This document shows, in pieces, positions 53,996 through 61,298 of a stretch of DNA of 64,000 bases (positions are counted from its first letter, which is position 1; the number at the start of each line of letters is the position of its first letter). The translations under genes were made by a program, and so were the position numbers. This DNA is from Alloacidobacterium sp963823845 (lineage in GTDB: Bacteria > Acidobacteriota > Terriglobia > Terriglobales > Acidobacteriaceae), in assembly GCA_963823845.1 (NCBI GenBank), contig CAWGND010000014.1, positions 496,001-560,000 of the forward strand, in the 5' to 3' direction. The notes beneath the pieces are model-generated. The model did no database searches. It saw only the letters and a program-made list of their open reading frames with translations, and had not been told where the DNA came from.

Positions 53996-55504
53996 ATGAA
54001 CACAACTCTTAATCCGAAGACAGAGCTTCCGTGGCCGGGCATCGCCCATGTTACGAGGCGGCTGGGGAGTGGCGTAGAACCCGCCAGGCGTCTGTATTTT
54101 CTCGATTTCCCGGTGCTGCTTCTTAGTGTCGGTCTGACTACATGGATGATTCCAACCGACACAATGCTGTTCATTTCTGCCCTAACCGGAGCATTGGTAG
54201 GACTCTACACTCTTTGGGAGATTACAATCCGGCGCAAAGCCATCCGGTGTTCCCATGTTTTTTGCATTGTCAATACGGCGGGTTACGGCTTAGGAGTGGT
54301 CAATAGCTGGCTGACCGTGTCGCGAGGTGGCCAGGGTCTGGCACAGTTTTTTAACCGGGATCCGGAGGCTGTTTCTCATGCGATGGCAGCGGTGCTCATC
54401 GCTTCAAGTATTCTTTATTCGCTGGGAGAGATTTACGAGACTCCCGTATTTGGGAAAAATTTCCGGCTTGCACTCGACAATCGCGTCGCATTGTTTGTGT
54501 TGTTTGGCACTGTCCTGATCATAGTTGGCTTCGCCACAGGCAAGCTCGGGTACATGGGGTCAACTGCCAGCCTTAATAACGGCCATTTTGGCCTTTCGGG
54601 GGCACTTCTCAGTTGGGTATTCCCGACCGTATTCGCCCTCACATATCTCTCCTTCCTGGAGTGGCAGACAGGTATGCTGAAGCGGTTTTTCGGCGCTATG
54701 CTTGCCATTCAATTTGTTCTGGTCATCCCGACCGGGCGCAGAACTCTCGTCTATTTTGTCTTGTTGGCGATCATAGCCGCGCGGTTTGGTTCCTTCACGG
54801 TCAAGTGGTCATTTACGAGAAGGCTTGTTTATGGAGTTATTCTCGCGTCACTTATCGCACTTGGGGCCACGAGTTTTTACTACATCCGCTATGCTTCATG
54901 GGGCAAACATAAAATTTCGCTCTCTGATCAAATCTTTCTGGCGCTGGAGCTTTATGAGACCGGCAACACGGCTAAGGCTAATCAGAGCCTCAAAGAAAAT
55001 CTGGCCAAGCGTACCTTCATATTAGGGTATGTTTCCGATCTTCTCGATGCCAGCTTCCGCATGCATCCCGCCGGCGGGCAAAATACGCTGCACGAGTTCC
55101 AGCTAACCATTCCTTCCGCATTGTGGGCGGACAAGAGCGCTTTTCTCTATAGCGAAGAGACCATAGCAAACACGACATTTCATTTCGCTTATATAGATGA
55201 AGCTAACTCGCTCTATTCTGCTGGCGCGATCGACTTCGGCATCTGGGGCATGATTTTGTATCCGATCATCATCGCCACACTTTTTCGAATCGTGGCGGAG
55301 GTCGTGAGAGTGTACTTTCCGGAGATAGTGGCAACTTTAGTCATCCTATATCTTTTGTACATTGCACTGATAACCGAGGCCAGTTTGTGGGTGTTCATCC
55401 TGGCGCTTCGAGACTCGCTAATTTACTCCGCATTGTTGTGGGTAATTTTCAACCTCCCAGCATTTGCTTTGACTCGCCAGCCTGAAAACGGATTTTCATC
55501 GTAA
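53996..55504 (+). CDS. Polytopic membrane protein, putative polysaccharide polymerase
   Basis: The 502-residue protein has about ten or more hydrophobic segments (for example FPVLLLSVGLTTWMI, TMLFISALTGALVGLYTLW, VALFVLFGTVLIIVGF, YFVLLAIIAARFG) and a large soluble loop near residues 300-395. Arg-containing loops (PTGRRTL) resemble those of O-antigen polymerases (Wzy). Between export and glycosyltransferase genes it most likely joins repeat units, but sequence similarity in such proteins is low, so this is inference. Confidence 0.65.
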   Translation: MNTTLNPKTELPWPGIAHVTRRLGSGVEPARRLYFLDFPVLLLSVGLTTWMIPTDTMLFISALTGALVGLYTLWEITIRRKAIRCSHVFCIVNTAGYGLGVVNSWLTVSRGGQGLAQFFNRDPEAVSHAMAAVLIASSILYSLGEIYETPVFGKNFRLALDNRVALFVLFGTVLIIVGFATGKLGYMGSTASLNNGHFGLSGALLSWVFPTVFALTYLSFLEWQTGMLKRFFGAMLAIQFVLVIPTGRRTLVYFVLLAIIAARFGSFTVKWSFTRRLVYGVILASLIALGATSFYYIRYASWGKHKISLSDQIFLALELYETGNTAKANQSLKENLAKRTFILGYVSDLLDASFRMHPAGGQNTLHEFQLTIPSALWADKSAFLYSEETIANTTFHFAYIDEANSLYSAGAIDFGIWGMILYPIIIATLFRIVAEVVRVYFPEIVATLVILYLLYIALITEASLWVFILALRDSLIYSALLWVIFNLPAFALTRQPENGFSS

Positions 55505-56610
55505 TGAAGCTGAATCTCAAAACTCGACCTGCGCATATATGTCTTTGGGCACTCTGCCTGCTCTCTACTGCATTCGCAGGAGCTCAAGTCAGCAGCCCGT
55601 TAGGCGGTTCACTGTCTCAGCCCCTGGACTCGAACTCGAATGGAGTCGAGTCCTCCGTAGCTCCGTTTCCTTCTTCAGAGATTGAGCCGGGCGCAAGTAG
55701 TTTGCTGACCCCAGACGAACATATATTGCCCTATGACGCGATTGGAGCAAGCCTCGAGGCTACGCCTTTGAGTCCTTCTCTCATTCAATACGATCTGTTG
55801 ACCCGTGTACCATTCCAGGTAGACAACTCGCTACGGGATGCTTCTGTTGTCACAGGTCTTCACACGCCAGCGCCCATCACCATTGTGAACGAGATTAGCC
55901 GAAAGCCCGGGCAATCAGGGTTTCCCCCCTCTCTTCAGCTCCCTGCATCCACTTTCAGCCGGTCCCCAATGAATCAGCTTGCACTGCCGGCGGAGCAAAC
56001 ACTACCAGGAGCAAACAATGTTCTTCCTGGCGCACCCTATCAGCAATCATCCTGGACAGTAGGCAGCACGGCGTTTGTGCCGACTATTGACCCTCTCCAG
56101 CCATCTGTGCATACAAATCAAGCGCCAGAGCAGCCTGTAACCTCGGGTCGGAATAACACTCTTCTAGAGAAGAAGAAACCGAAAGACCAAATAGAAAAGA
56201 ATGACTCGGTCTCGCAAGCGGCAGAGCAAACTCAGGACTATGGCAAGAGCGCTCTCGAAGCGTTCACGATAAAGGATCAGGGTTCGGTTCAAGTAGCACC
56301 AAGCCCCTTCGAGAGCATCGATAAGAATAGCTTTCTTAATCCAGATATTGTCTTGGCTGCGTCGCACCGCAATGCATCTGCGAGGAGACGAACAGGGACA
56401 TCATCAACAACTCAATCGCGATTCTCCACGCGAGCGGAATCAGAGCATCTGGGTCCGGAAGCGAATCGGCTAATGAGAGATCAGGGAGTGACGCGCACGG
56501 AGTCTCGATTGATGAAAGAGTCGTCGAGCGCAAAACAGGCAAAGAAACCACGATGGCACAACCCTATTCTGCAACAAATAGACAGTGGCCCCAATTCTGT
56601 TCGCCAATAG
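55504..56610 (+). CDS. Secreted low-complexity protein in polysaccharide cluster
   Basis: The 368-residue protein has a signal peptide (about 1-28, cleavage after AFAGAQ) and a Ser/Pro/Gln/Asn-rich mature part with few hydrophobic cores, ending in a basic stretch (SSAKQAKKPRWHNP). Its start overlaps the stop of the polymerase-like gene (TAATG), so it is part of the operon. No domain is recognised. It could be a matrix or assembly protein specific to this polymer. The repeated short Pro-containing stretches do not form a regular repeat. Confidence 0.65.
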   Translation: MKLNLKTRPAHICLWALCLLSTAFAGAQVSSPLGGSLSQPLDSNSNGVESSVAPFPSSEIEPGASSLLTPDEHILPYDAIGASLEATPLSPSLIQYDLLTRVPFQVDNSLRDASVVTGLHTPAPITIVNEISRKPGQSGFPPSLQLPASTFSRSPMNQLALPAEQTLPGANNVLPGAPYQQSSWTVGSTAFVPTIDPLQPSVHTNQAPEQPVTSGRNNTLLEKKKPKDQIEKNDSVSQAAEQTQDYGKSALEAFTIKDQGSVQVAPSPFESIDKNSFLNPDIVLAASHRNASARRRTGTSSTTQSRFSTRAESEHLGPEANRLMRDQGVTRTESRLMKESSSAKQAKKPRWHNPILQQIDSGPNSVRQ

Positions 56611-56810
56611 GGCGGAAACTGGAAGTGTGAGTATGAGTCGAGTCTATTGTTGCGGGATGAATCAGAGAGAAAATCAGGTTGGAGTAATAAGATGCTTCGA
56701 TGGAAACTGAGTTGCTTTGGGTCTGGGGCGAGCACGGCGAAAGTAAAGTCTGTGCGATCATTATAGGCACACCCAGGCTAATCGCCCACGACATGCGCAT
56801 CGAATAAACA

Positions 56811-58127
56811 ATGAGCATATCTGGATTGAAAGACATCGAGGAACGCACAGGGTCGGCTACTGAAACAGTTGAGATGCACTCGCCGCTGCGCCTCCTGCAT
56901 GTGATCTATTCGCTGTCTCTCAAACATGGGGGACCGCCGGAGGGGTTGCGGCAACTGGCCGAGGCCTGCCATCAGGAGGGAATTTATCTGGAGGTGGCTT
57001 CGCTAGACGGTCCGGACGAACCTTTTCTGAAAGAACTTCCGTTCAAAGTGCATGCGTTTGGGCCAGTAAGAACTGTCTATGGATATTCGTTTCGATTGCT
57101 TCCTTGGCTGAGGGCGCATATTCCTGATTATAATGGTATAGTCATCAACGGAATCTGGCAATATCACACTCTTGCCACGTGGCGTGCAGTCAGGAATAAG
57201 GTGCCCTACGCAATATTTATTCACGGCGCGCTGGATCCATGGTTTAAAAAGAGATATCCCCTTAAGCATCTAAAAAAATTACTGTACTGGTCTTTTTTTC
57301 AATATCCAGTACTACGGGACGCTCTGGCCGTGCTTTTCACCTCGCAAACCGAAAAGGAACAGGCTCTGTTGAGCTTTCGCCTGAATCGCTGGAACGGAAT
57401 CGTCGTGCCTTACGGAACGAACCCGCCGGGTGGTAACCCTGCCGTCCAAAAGGAAATATTTATCTCCGTCTGTCCTGCAGTCCGCAATCGCCGTTTTCTC
57501 CTTTTCATGGCCCGCATCCATGAGAAGAAGGGATGCGATCTGTTGATCGACGCATTTTCGCGCGTATCATCCACTGCTCCCGATCTACATCTTGTGATGG
57601 CTGGCCCCAATCAGGTGGGGTGGAAGGCGACGCTCGAGAAACAAGCAAGGAAGCTGGGAGTAGGGGATCGGATTCACTGGCCTGGGTTGTTGCAGAAGGA
57701 TGCGAAATGGGGCGCTTTTTACGCCGCTGAAGCATTCGTCCTCCCCTCGCATCAAGAGAACTTCGGCATCGCCGTCGCCGAAGCTCTTGCATGCGGCAAG
57801 CCGGTATTAGTCTCCGACAAAGTCAATATCTGGCAGGATGTCATTGCGGATGGAGCTGGAATCGTCGCAGAGGATACGGCGACTGGTACGTATGCACTGC
57901 TTAGGAAATGGCTGGATCTGTCAGAAACTCAACGTGTTGAGATGTCGCAAAAAGCATCTGCGTGTTTCTTAAAGCGCTACTCGATGAGAAGCGCAGCAAG
58001 AGCCATTGGCGAAATCTTTGAACATGAGCTCAATGCAACAGGCAAAGAACGTGCATCTAAACATGCGGTCCAGAGTATTGCGGGTCAATTTGGCGTCTCC
58101 CCTCGAAAACAAACCCTAAATAGCTGA
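56811..58127 (+). CDS. GT4-family glycosyltransferase
   Basis: The 438-residue protein has a GT-B fold with N-terminal LLHVIYSLSLKHGGPPEGLRQLAEACHQEG and C-terminal GT4 motifs (LLFMARIHEKKGCDLLIDAF, HLVMAGPNQVGW, FVLPSHQENFGIAVAEALACGKPVLVSD with the E-X7-E pair). It would add a sugar from a nucleotide donor to the lipid-linked repeat unit. The first 21 residues lack similarity, and a start at the ATG at 56874 is possible. It is separated by 200 bases from the upstream gene. Confidence 0.9.
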   Translation: MSISGLKDIEERTGSATETVEMHSPLRLLHVIYSLSLKHGGPPEGLRQLAEACHQEGIYLEVASLDGPDEPFLKELPFKVHAFGPVRTVYGYSFRLLPWLRAHIPDYNGIVINGIWQYHTLATWRAVRNKVPYAIFIHGALDPWFKKRYPLKHLKKLLYWSFFQYPVLRDALAVLFTSQTEKEQALLSFRLNRWNGIVVPYGTNPPGGNPAVQKEIFISVCPAVRNRRFLLFMARIHEKKGCDLLIDAFSRVSSTAPDLHLVMAGPNQVGWKATLEKQARKLGVGDRIHWPGLLQKDAKWGAFYAAEAFVLPSHQENFGIAVAEALACGKPVLVSDKVNIWQDVIADGAGIVAEDTATGTYALLRKWLDLSETQRVEMSQKASACFLKRYSMRSAARAIGEIFEHELNATGKERASKHAVQSIAGQFGVSPRKQTLNS

Positions 58128-58169
58128 ACAATTTGCAGAAAACTCATAACTTCTGACAGGAAAGGCCAT

Positions 58170-59585
58170 ATGAACGAGAGAATAACTATCGCTGTTGTAG
58201 GCTCAGGATACGTGGGATTGGTTGCTGCCGCTTGCTTCGCTGAAGTCGGCCATCGTGTGATCTGCGTGGACAACGATGAATCAAAGATATCAATGCTCCG
58301 TGAGGGCGAAGTCCCGATCTACGAAGAATACTTGCCGGAGCTACTGGATCGCCACCGCAACACCTCGGTTGAATTTACGTCGGACCTGCACGCCGCTACG
58401 CAGGAGGCACAAGCGATTTTCGTAGCTGTGGGGACGCCGCAAAGCCAGACAGGTAGCGCCGATTTGTCTTATGTGGATGCTGTAGCAAGCCAGATCGCGC
58501 GCTCCATCACTGAATACAAGGTCATCGTAGAAAAGAGCACAGTTCCCGTATACACCAACGAGTGGATTAGCCGCGTGATTGAACGCAATGGGGTCCCGCG
58601 CGAGCTTTTTGATGTCGCCTCGAATCCAGAGTTTCTCAGGGAGGGTACAGCTGTTGTCGACTTTCTCCACGCAGACCGCATCGTCGTCGGCGTGGACAAC
58701 GAACGCGCAGCCAACGTGCTGCGCGCAATCTACGAGCCTCTAACCTCCGGTAGCTACTATGAGGCCGCAGATGCAGTGCCGGGAACTCGCTCGGCGGCGG
58801 AGCCGCCTCTGCTCCTTCAGACTTCAACCAAAGCGGCGGAACTGATCAAGCATGCGTCCAATGCCTTCCTTGCGATGAAGATTTCCTTCATCAATGTGGT
58901 TTCCAACTTATGCGAAGCTGCCGGCGCCGATGTGGAAGAGGTTTCCAGGGGTATCGGATCCGATGAAAGAATCGGGCCTAAATTTCTCAAGGCGGGAATC
59001 GGTTATGGCGGCTCTTGTTTTCCCAAGGATGTGGCAGCATTCCGTTACGTAGCAGAGCAGATGGGTGTGGATTTTGGATTGCTGCGCGAAGTGGAAAAGA
59101 TTAATGCGGAGCAGAAGAGGCGATTTTTTCAGAAAGTTCGTTCTGCGCTTTGGACTTTCCGGGGAAAGAAGCTCGGAGTGCTCGGTCTTGCCTTCAAGGG
59201 AGGCACCGATGACATTCGCGAGTCACCCGCGATTGAACTTATCGGCCAGTTCCTGAAGGAAGGATGCATCATCTCCGCCTATGATCCTGCGGCCATGGAG
59301 AGGGCCAAGCTGGTGCTGCCTCCCTCCGGAACTCTGAGCTATGCAGGAGATGCATATGAAGCGGCAACCGAGGCCGACGCTCTTTTGATTTTGACCGATT
59401 GGCAGGAGTTTGCCGACCTTGATCTGGACCGTCTGCGTTATACCCTTCGATATCCGATCATCATCGATGGCCGCAACCTCTTTGACAGGGCAATCATGGC
59501 CCAGCATGGCTTCACTTATTTAAGTATCGGCAGGCCCGGCGGGGTTCACCTTAGAGATGTAGCGCTATCGGCCAAACTTCCCTGA
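58170..59585 (+). CDS. ugd: UDP-glucose 6-dehydrogenase
   Basis: The 471-residue protein shows the NAD-binding start ITIAVVGSGYVGLVAAACFAEVGH, then SNPEFLREGTAVVDFLHADRIVVG, the catalytic GIGYGGSCFPKDV with Cys283 and the C-terminal domain (GLAFKGGTDDIRESPAIELI, ALLILTDWQEFADLDLD). It oxidises UDP-glucose to UDP-glucuronate, supplying an acidic sugar to the polymer. AGGAAAGG precedes the ATG. Confidence 0.95.
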   Translation: MNERITIAVVGSGYVGLVAAACFAEVGHRVICVDNDESKISMLREGEVPIYEEYLPELLDRHRNTSVEFTSDLHAATQEAQAIFVAVGTPQSQTGSADLSYVDAVASQIARSITEYKVIVEKSTVPVYTNEWISRVIERNGVPRELFDVASNPEFLREGTAVVDFLHADRIVVGVDNERAANVLRAIYEPLTSGSYYEAADAVPGTRSAAEPPLLLQTSTKAAELIKHASNAFLAMKISFINVVSNLCEAAGADVEEVSRGIGSDERIGPKFLKAGIGYGGSCFPKDVAAFRYVAEQMGVDFGLLREVEKINAEQKRRFFQKVRSALWTFRGKKLGVLGLAFKGGTDDIRESPAIELIGQFLKEGCIISAYDPAAMERAKLVLPPSGTLSYAGDAYEAATEADALLILTDWQEFADLDLDRLRYTLRYPIIIDGRNLFDRAIMAQHGFTYLSIGRPGGVHLRDVALSAKLP

Positions 59586-59707
59586 TCGAGATCAATCTCG
59601 GCTGAGTGCCATCGATTCGCCTGAGGGGCAGCATGGCCAAGACCTATGAATGGATCGAGAGTCAGATGCTGGCACCTGTCGCAAGGTAAACGAAGAATAA
59701 TAAGCTC

Positions 59708-59743
59708 AAATGGCCTGAAAAAGTACAATTCAGGCCATTTTCG
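59708..59743 (+). terminator. Intrinsic terminator after ugd
   Basis: A 12-bp stem AAATGGCCTGAA / TTCAGGCCATTT with a 9-base loop ends in TTTTCG. It separates ugd from the next glycosyltransferase gene. Confidence 0.75.
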
Positions 59744-59808
59744 TTGTTCGCTTTTGCGGCGTAATGACACGTGAAAAGCGTATAAGCTTGGCTTAGCCAA
59801 ATAGAGAA

Positions 59809-60960
59809 ATGAAAGTCCTGCTGATCTCAAACTACCGGCCAGACAAGCAGCACAGCATGCTTCGCTATGCACAAATGCTCCAGTACGAGCTCAACAATCG
59901 AGGACTTGCGGTCCATGTGGTTCACCCTCCGATTGTGCTTGGCGGCTTCCCGTTCTTTCCAGATTTATTAAAGAAGTGGCTCGGATACATCGATAAATAT
60001 CTTTTCGCGCCCGCTTATCTCCGCAAGCAGGCTGTTCAGGCAGATATCATCCACGTTTGTGACCATTCCAATGCAATGTATCTGCGATGCGCCGGCACGA
60101 AGCACGCGCTGGTCACTTGCCACGATCTGCTGGCAATCTTCGGGGCGCGCGGAGCTTATCCCGGAGTGAAGGTCGGCTTCACGGGACGAATCCAACAGCG
60201 CTGGATCGCGACAAATCTCTCTCGAGCTCAGCATGTAATCTGTGTCTCAGCGAAGACTCAGGATGATCTGAAATCACTTGCCCCGGGAATCCGCTCCAAT
60301 ACGGCGGTAATCCATCATCATCTGAACTGGAATTATGCGCCCGCGCTGCCTCAAGCAATCATAGAAGAAAAAGGAAAGAGCCACCTAGAGCCTGCGGCCG
60401 AGTATCTGCTTCATGTAGGAGGGAATTATTGGTACAAAAACCGTTTAGGAGCCATGAAGATTTTTTTCGCTTTGCGAAGATATCCGCGGTTCCAGGATGT
60501 GAAGTTAATCACGGCAGGGAAGTCGTGGACCTCCGAGATGAGGCGGTATTGCCAATCGACGGGACTAATAAACGAGATCATCGAGCGCGTGGACGTTTCC
60601 AACGAAGAGCTGCAGGCACTCTATAGTGGCGCAATTGCGCTTCTGTTTCCATCGCTCGAAGAAGGCTTTGGGTGGCCGGTGCTTGAAGCGCAGGCGTGCG
60701 GATGCCCGGTCATCACCAGCAACCGACCACCCATGACCGAGATTGCCGGAGAAGGCGCTCTTTTCATCGATCCCAGCACTCCTGAGCGCGCGGCCCAAAC
60801 CATCGCCGAACACGCTCCAGATCTTCCATCACTGCGACCGGCTGGATTTAGAAATCTGACCCGCTTTGCAAAGAACCAGATGATCGAGCGGTATCTCGAG
60901 TTTTATCAACAGGTCGCAGGCACTGAAGAGCGAATGGCAACAAGCAGCGAGCTTGGGTAA
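59809..60960 (+). CDS. GT4-family glycosyltransferase
   Basis: The 383-residue protein starts VLLISNYRPDKQHSMLRYAQMLQYELNNRG and has the GT4 donor-binding block ALLFPSLEEGFGWPVLEAQACGCPVITSNRPPMTEIAGEGALFIDP with the E-X7-E motif. It is probably the second transferase of the polysaccharide pathway. AGAGAA lies upstream of the ATG. It has its own transcript after the terminator at 59708. Confidence 0.92.
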   Translation: MKVLLISNYRPDKQHSMLRYAQMLQYELNNRGLAVHVVHPPIVLGGFPFFPDLLKKWLGYIDKYLFAPAYLRKQAVQADIIHVCDHSNAMYLRCAGTKHALVTCHDLLAIFGARGAYPGVKVGFTGRIQQRWIATNLSRAQHVICVSAKTQDDLKSLAPGIRSNTAVIHHHLNWNYAPALPQAIIEEKGKSHLEPAAEYLLHVGGNYWYKNRLGAMKIFFALRRYPRFQDVKLITAGKSWTSEMRRYCQSTGLINEIIERVDVSNEELQALYSGAIALLFPSLEEGFGWPVLEAQACGCPVITSNRPPMTEIAGEGALFIDPSTPERAAQTIAEHAPDLPSLRPAGFRNLTRFAKNQMIERYLEFYQQVAGTEERMATSSELG

Positions 60961-61085
60961 GCGTCATTTACAGTTGCGGTTCGCAAGGCATCACATTCCT
61001 TTGCGCAAAACTCATAATTGCCGCTGGCCTCGTAGCTTTAAGACGATTGTTTCGAAGCCATGAGTTTGGGGTAGTCGGACTAATG

Positions 61086-61132
61086 TTGTCGTATAGGTGT
61101 TATTTGTAATCAGACTGAAATTGTCGTATATT
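61086..61132 (+). promoter_or_regulatory. Promoter with paired TTGTCGTATA repeats upstream of Oar-like gene
   Basis: TTGTAA at 61104-61109, a 17-base spacer and TATATT at 61127-61132 form a promoter. The decamer TTGTCGTATA occurs at 61086-61095 (upstream of the -35) and 61121-61130 (into the -10), 35 bases apart. ATGAGTTTG also occurs three times nearby (61070, 61191, 61211). Confidence 0.55.
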
Positions 61133-61298
61133 ATCGGCGTTGCAAAGTATCGTTATAGAAGCGACGTGTTTAAGCGTCGTTAGATCTTGCATGAGTTTGA
61201 AACTAAAGGGATGAGTTTGACCCCGGAGCACCGTGCTGATCGAAAACATTGAGCAGACAGACAGCTATTTAGACGAAGTGTTTAAGACAATCAATCGA

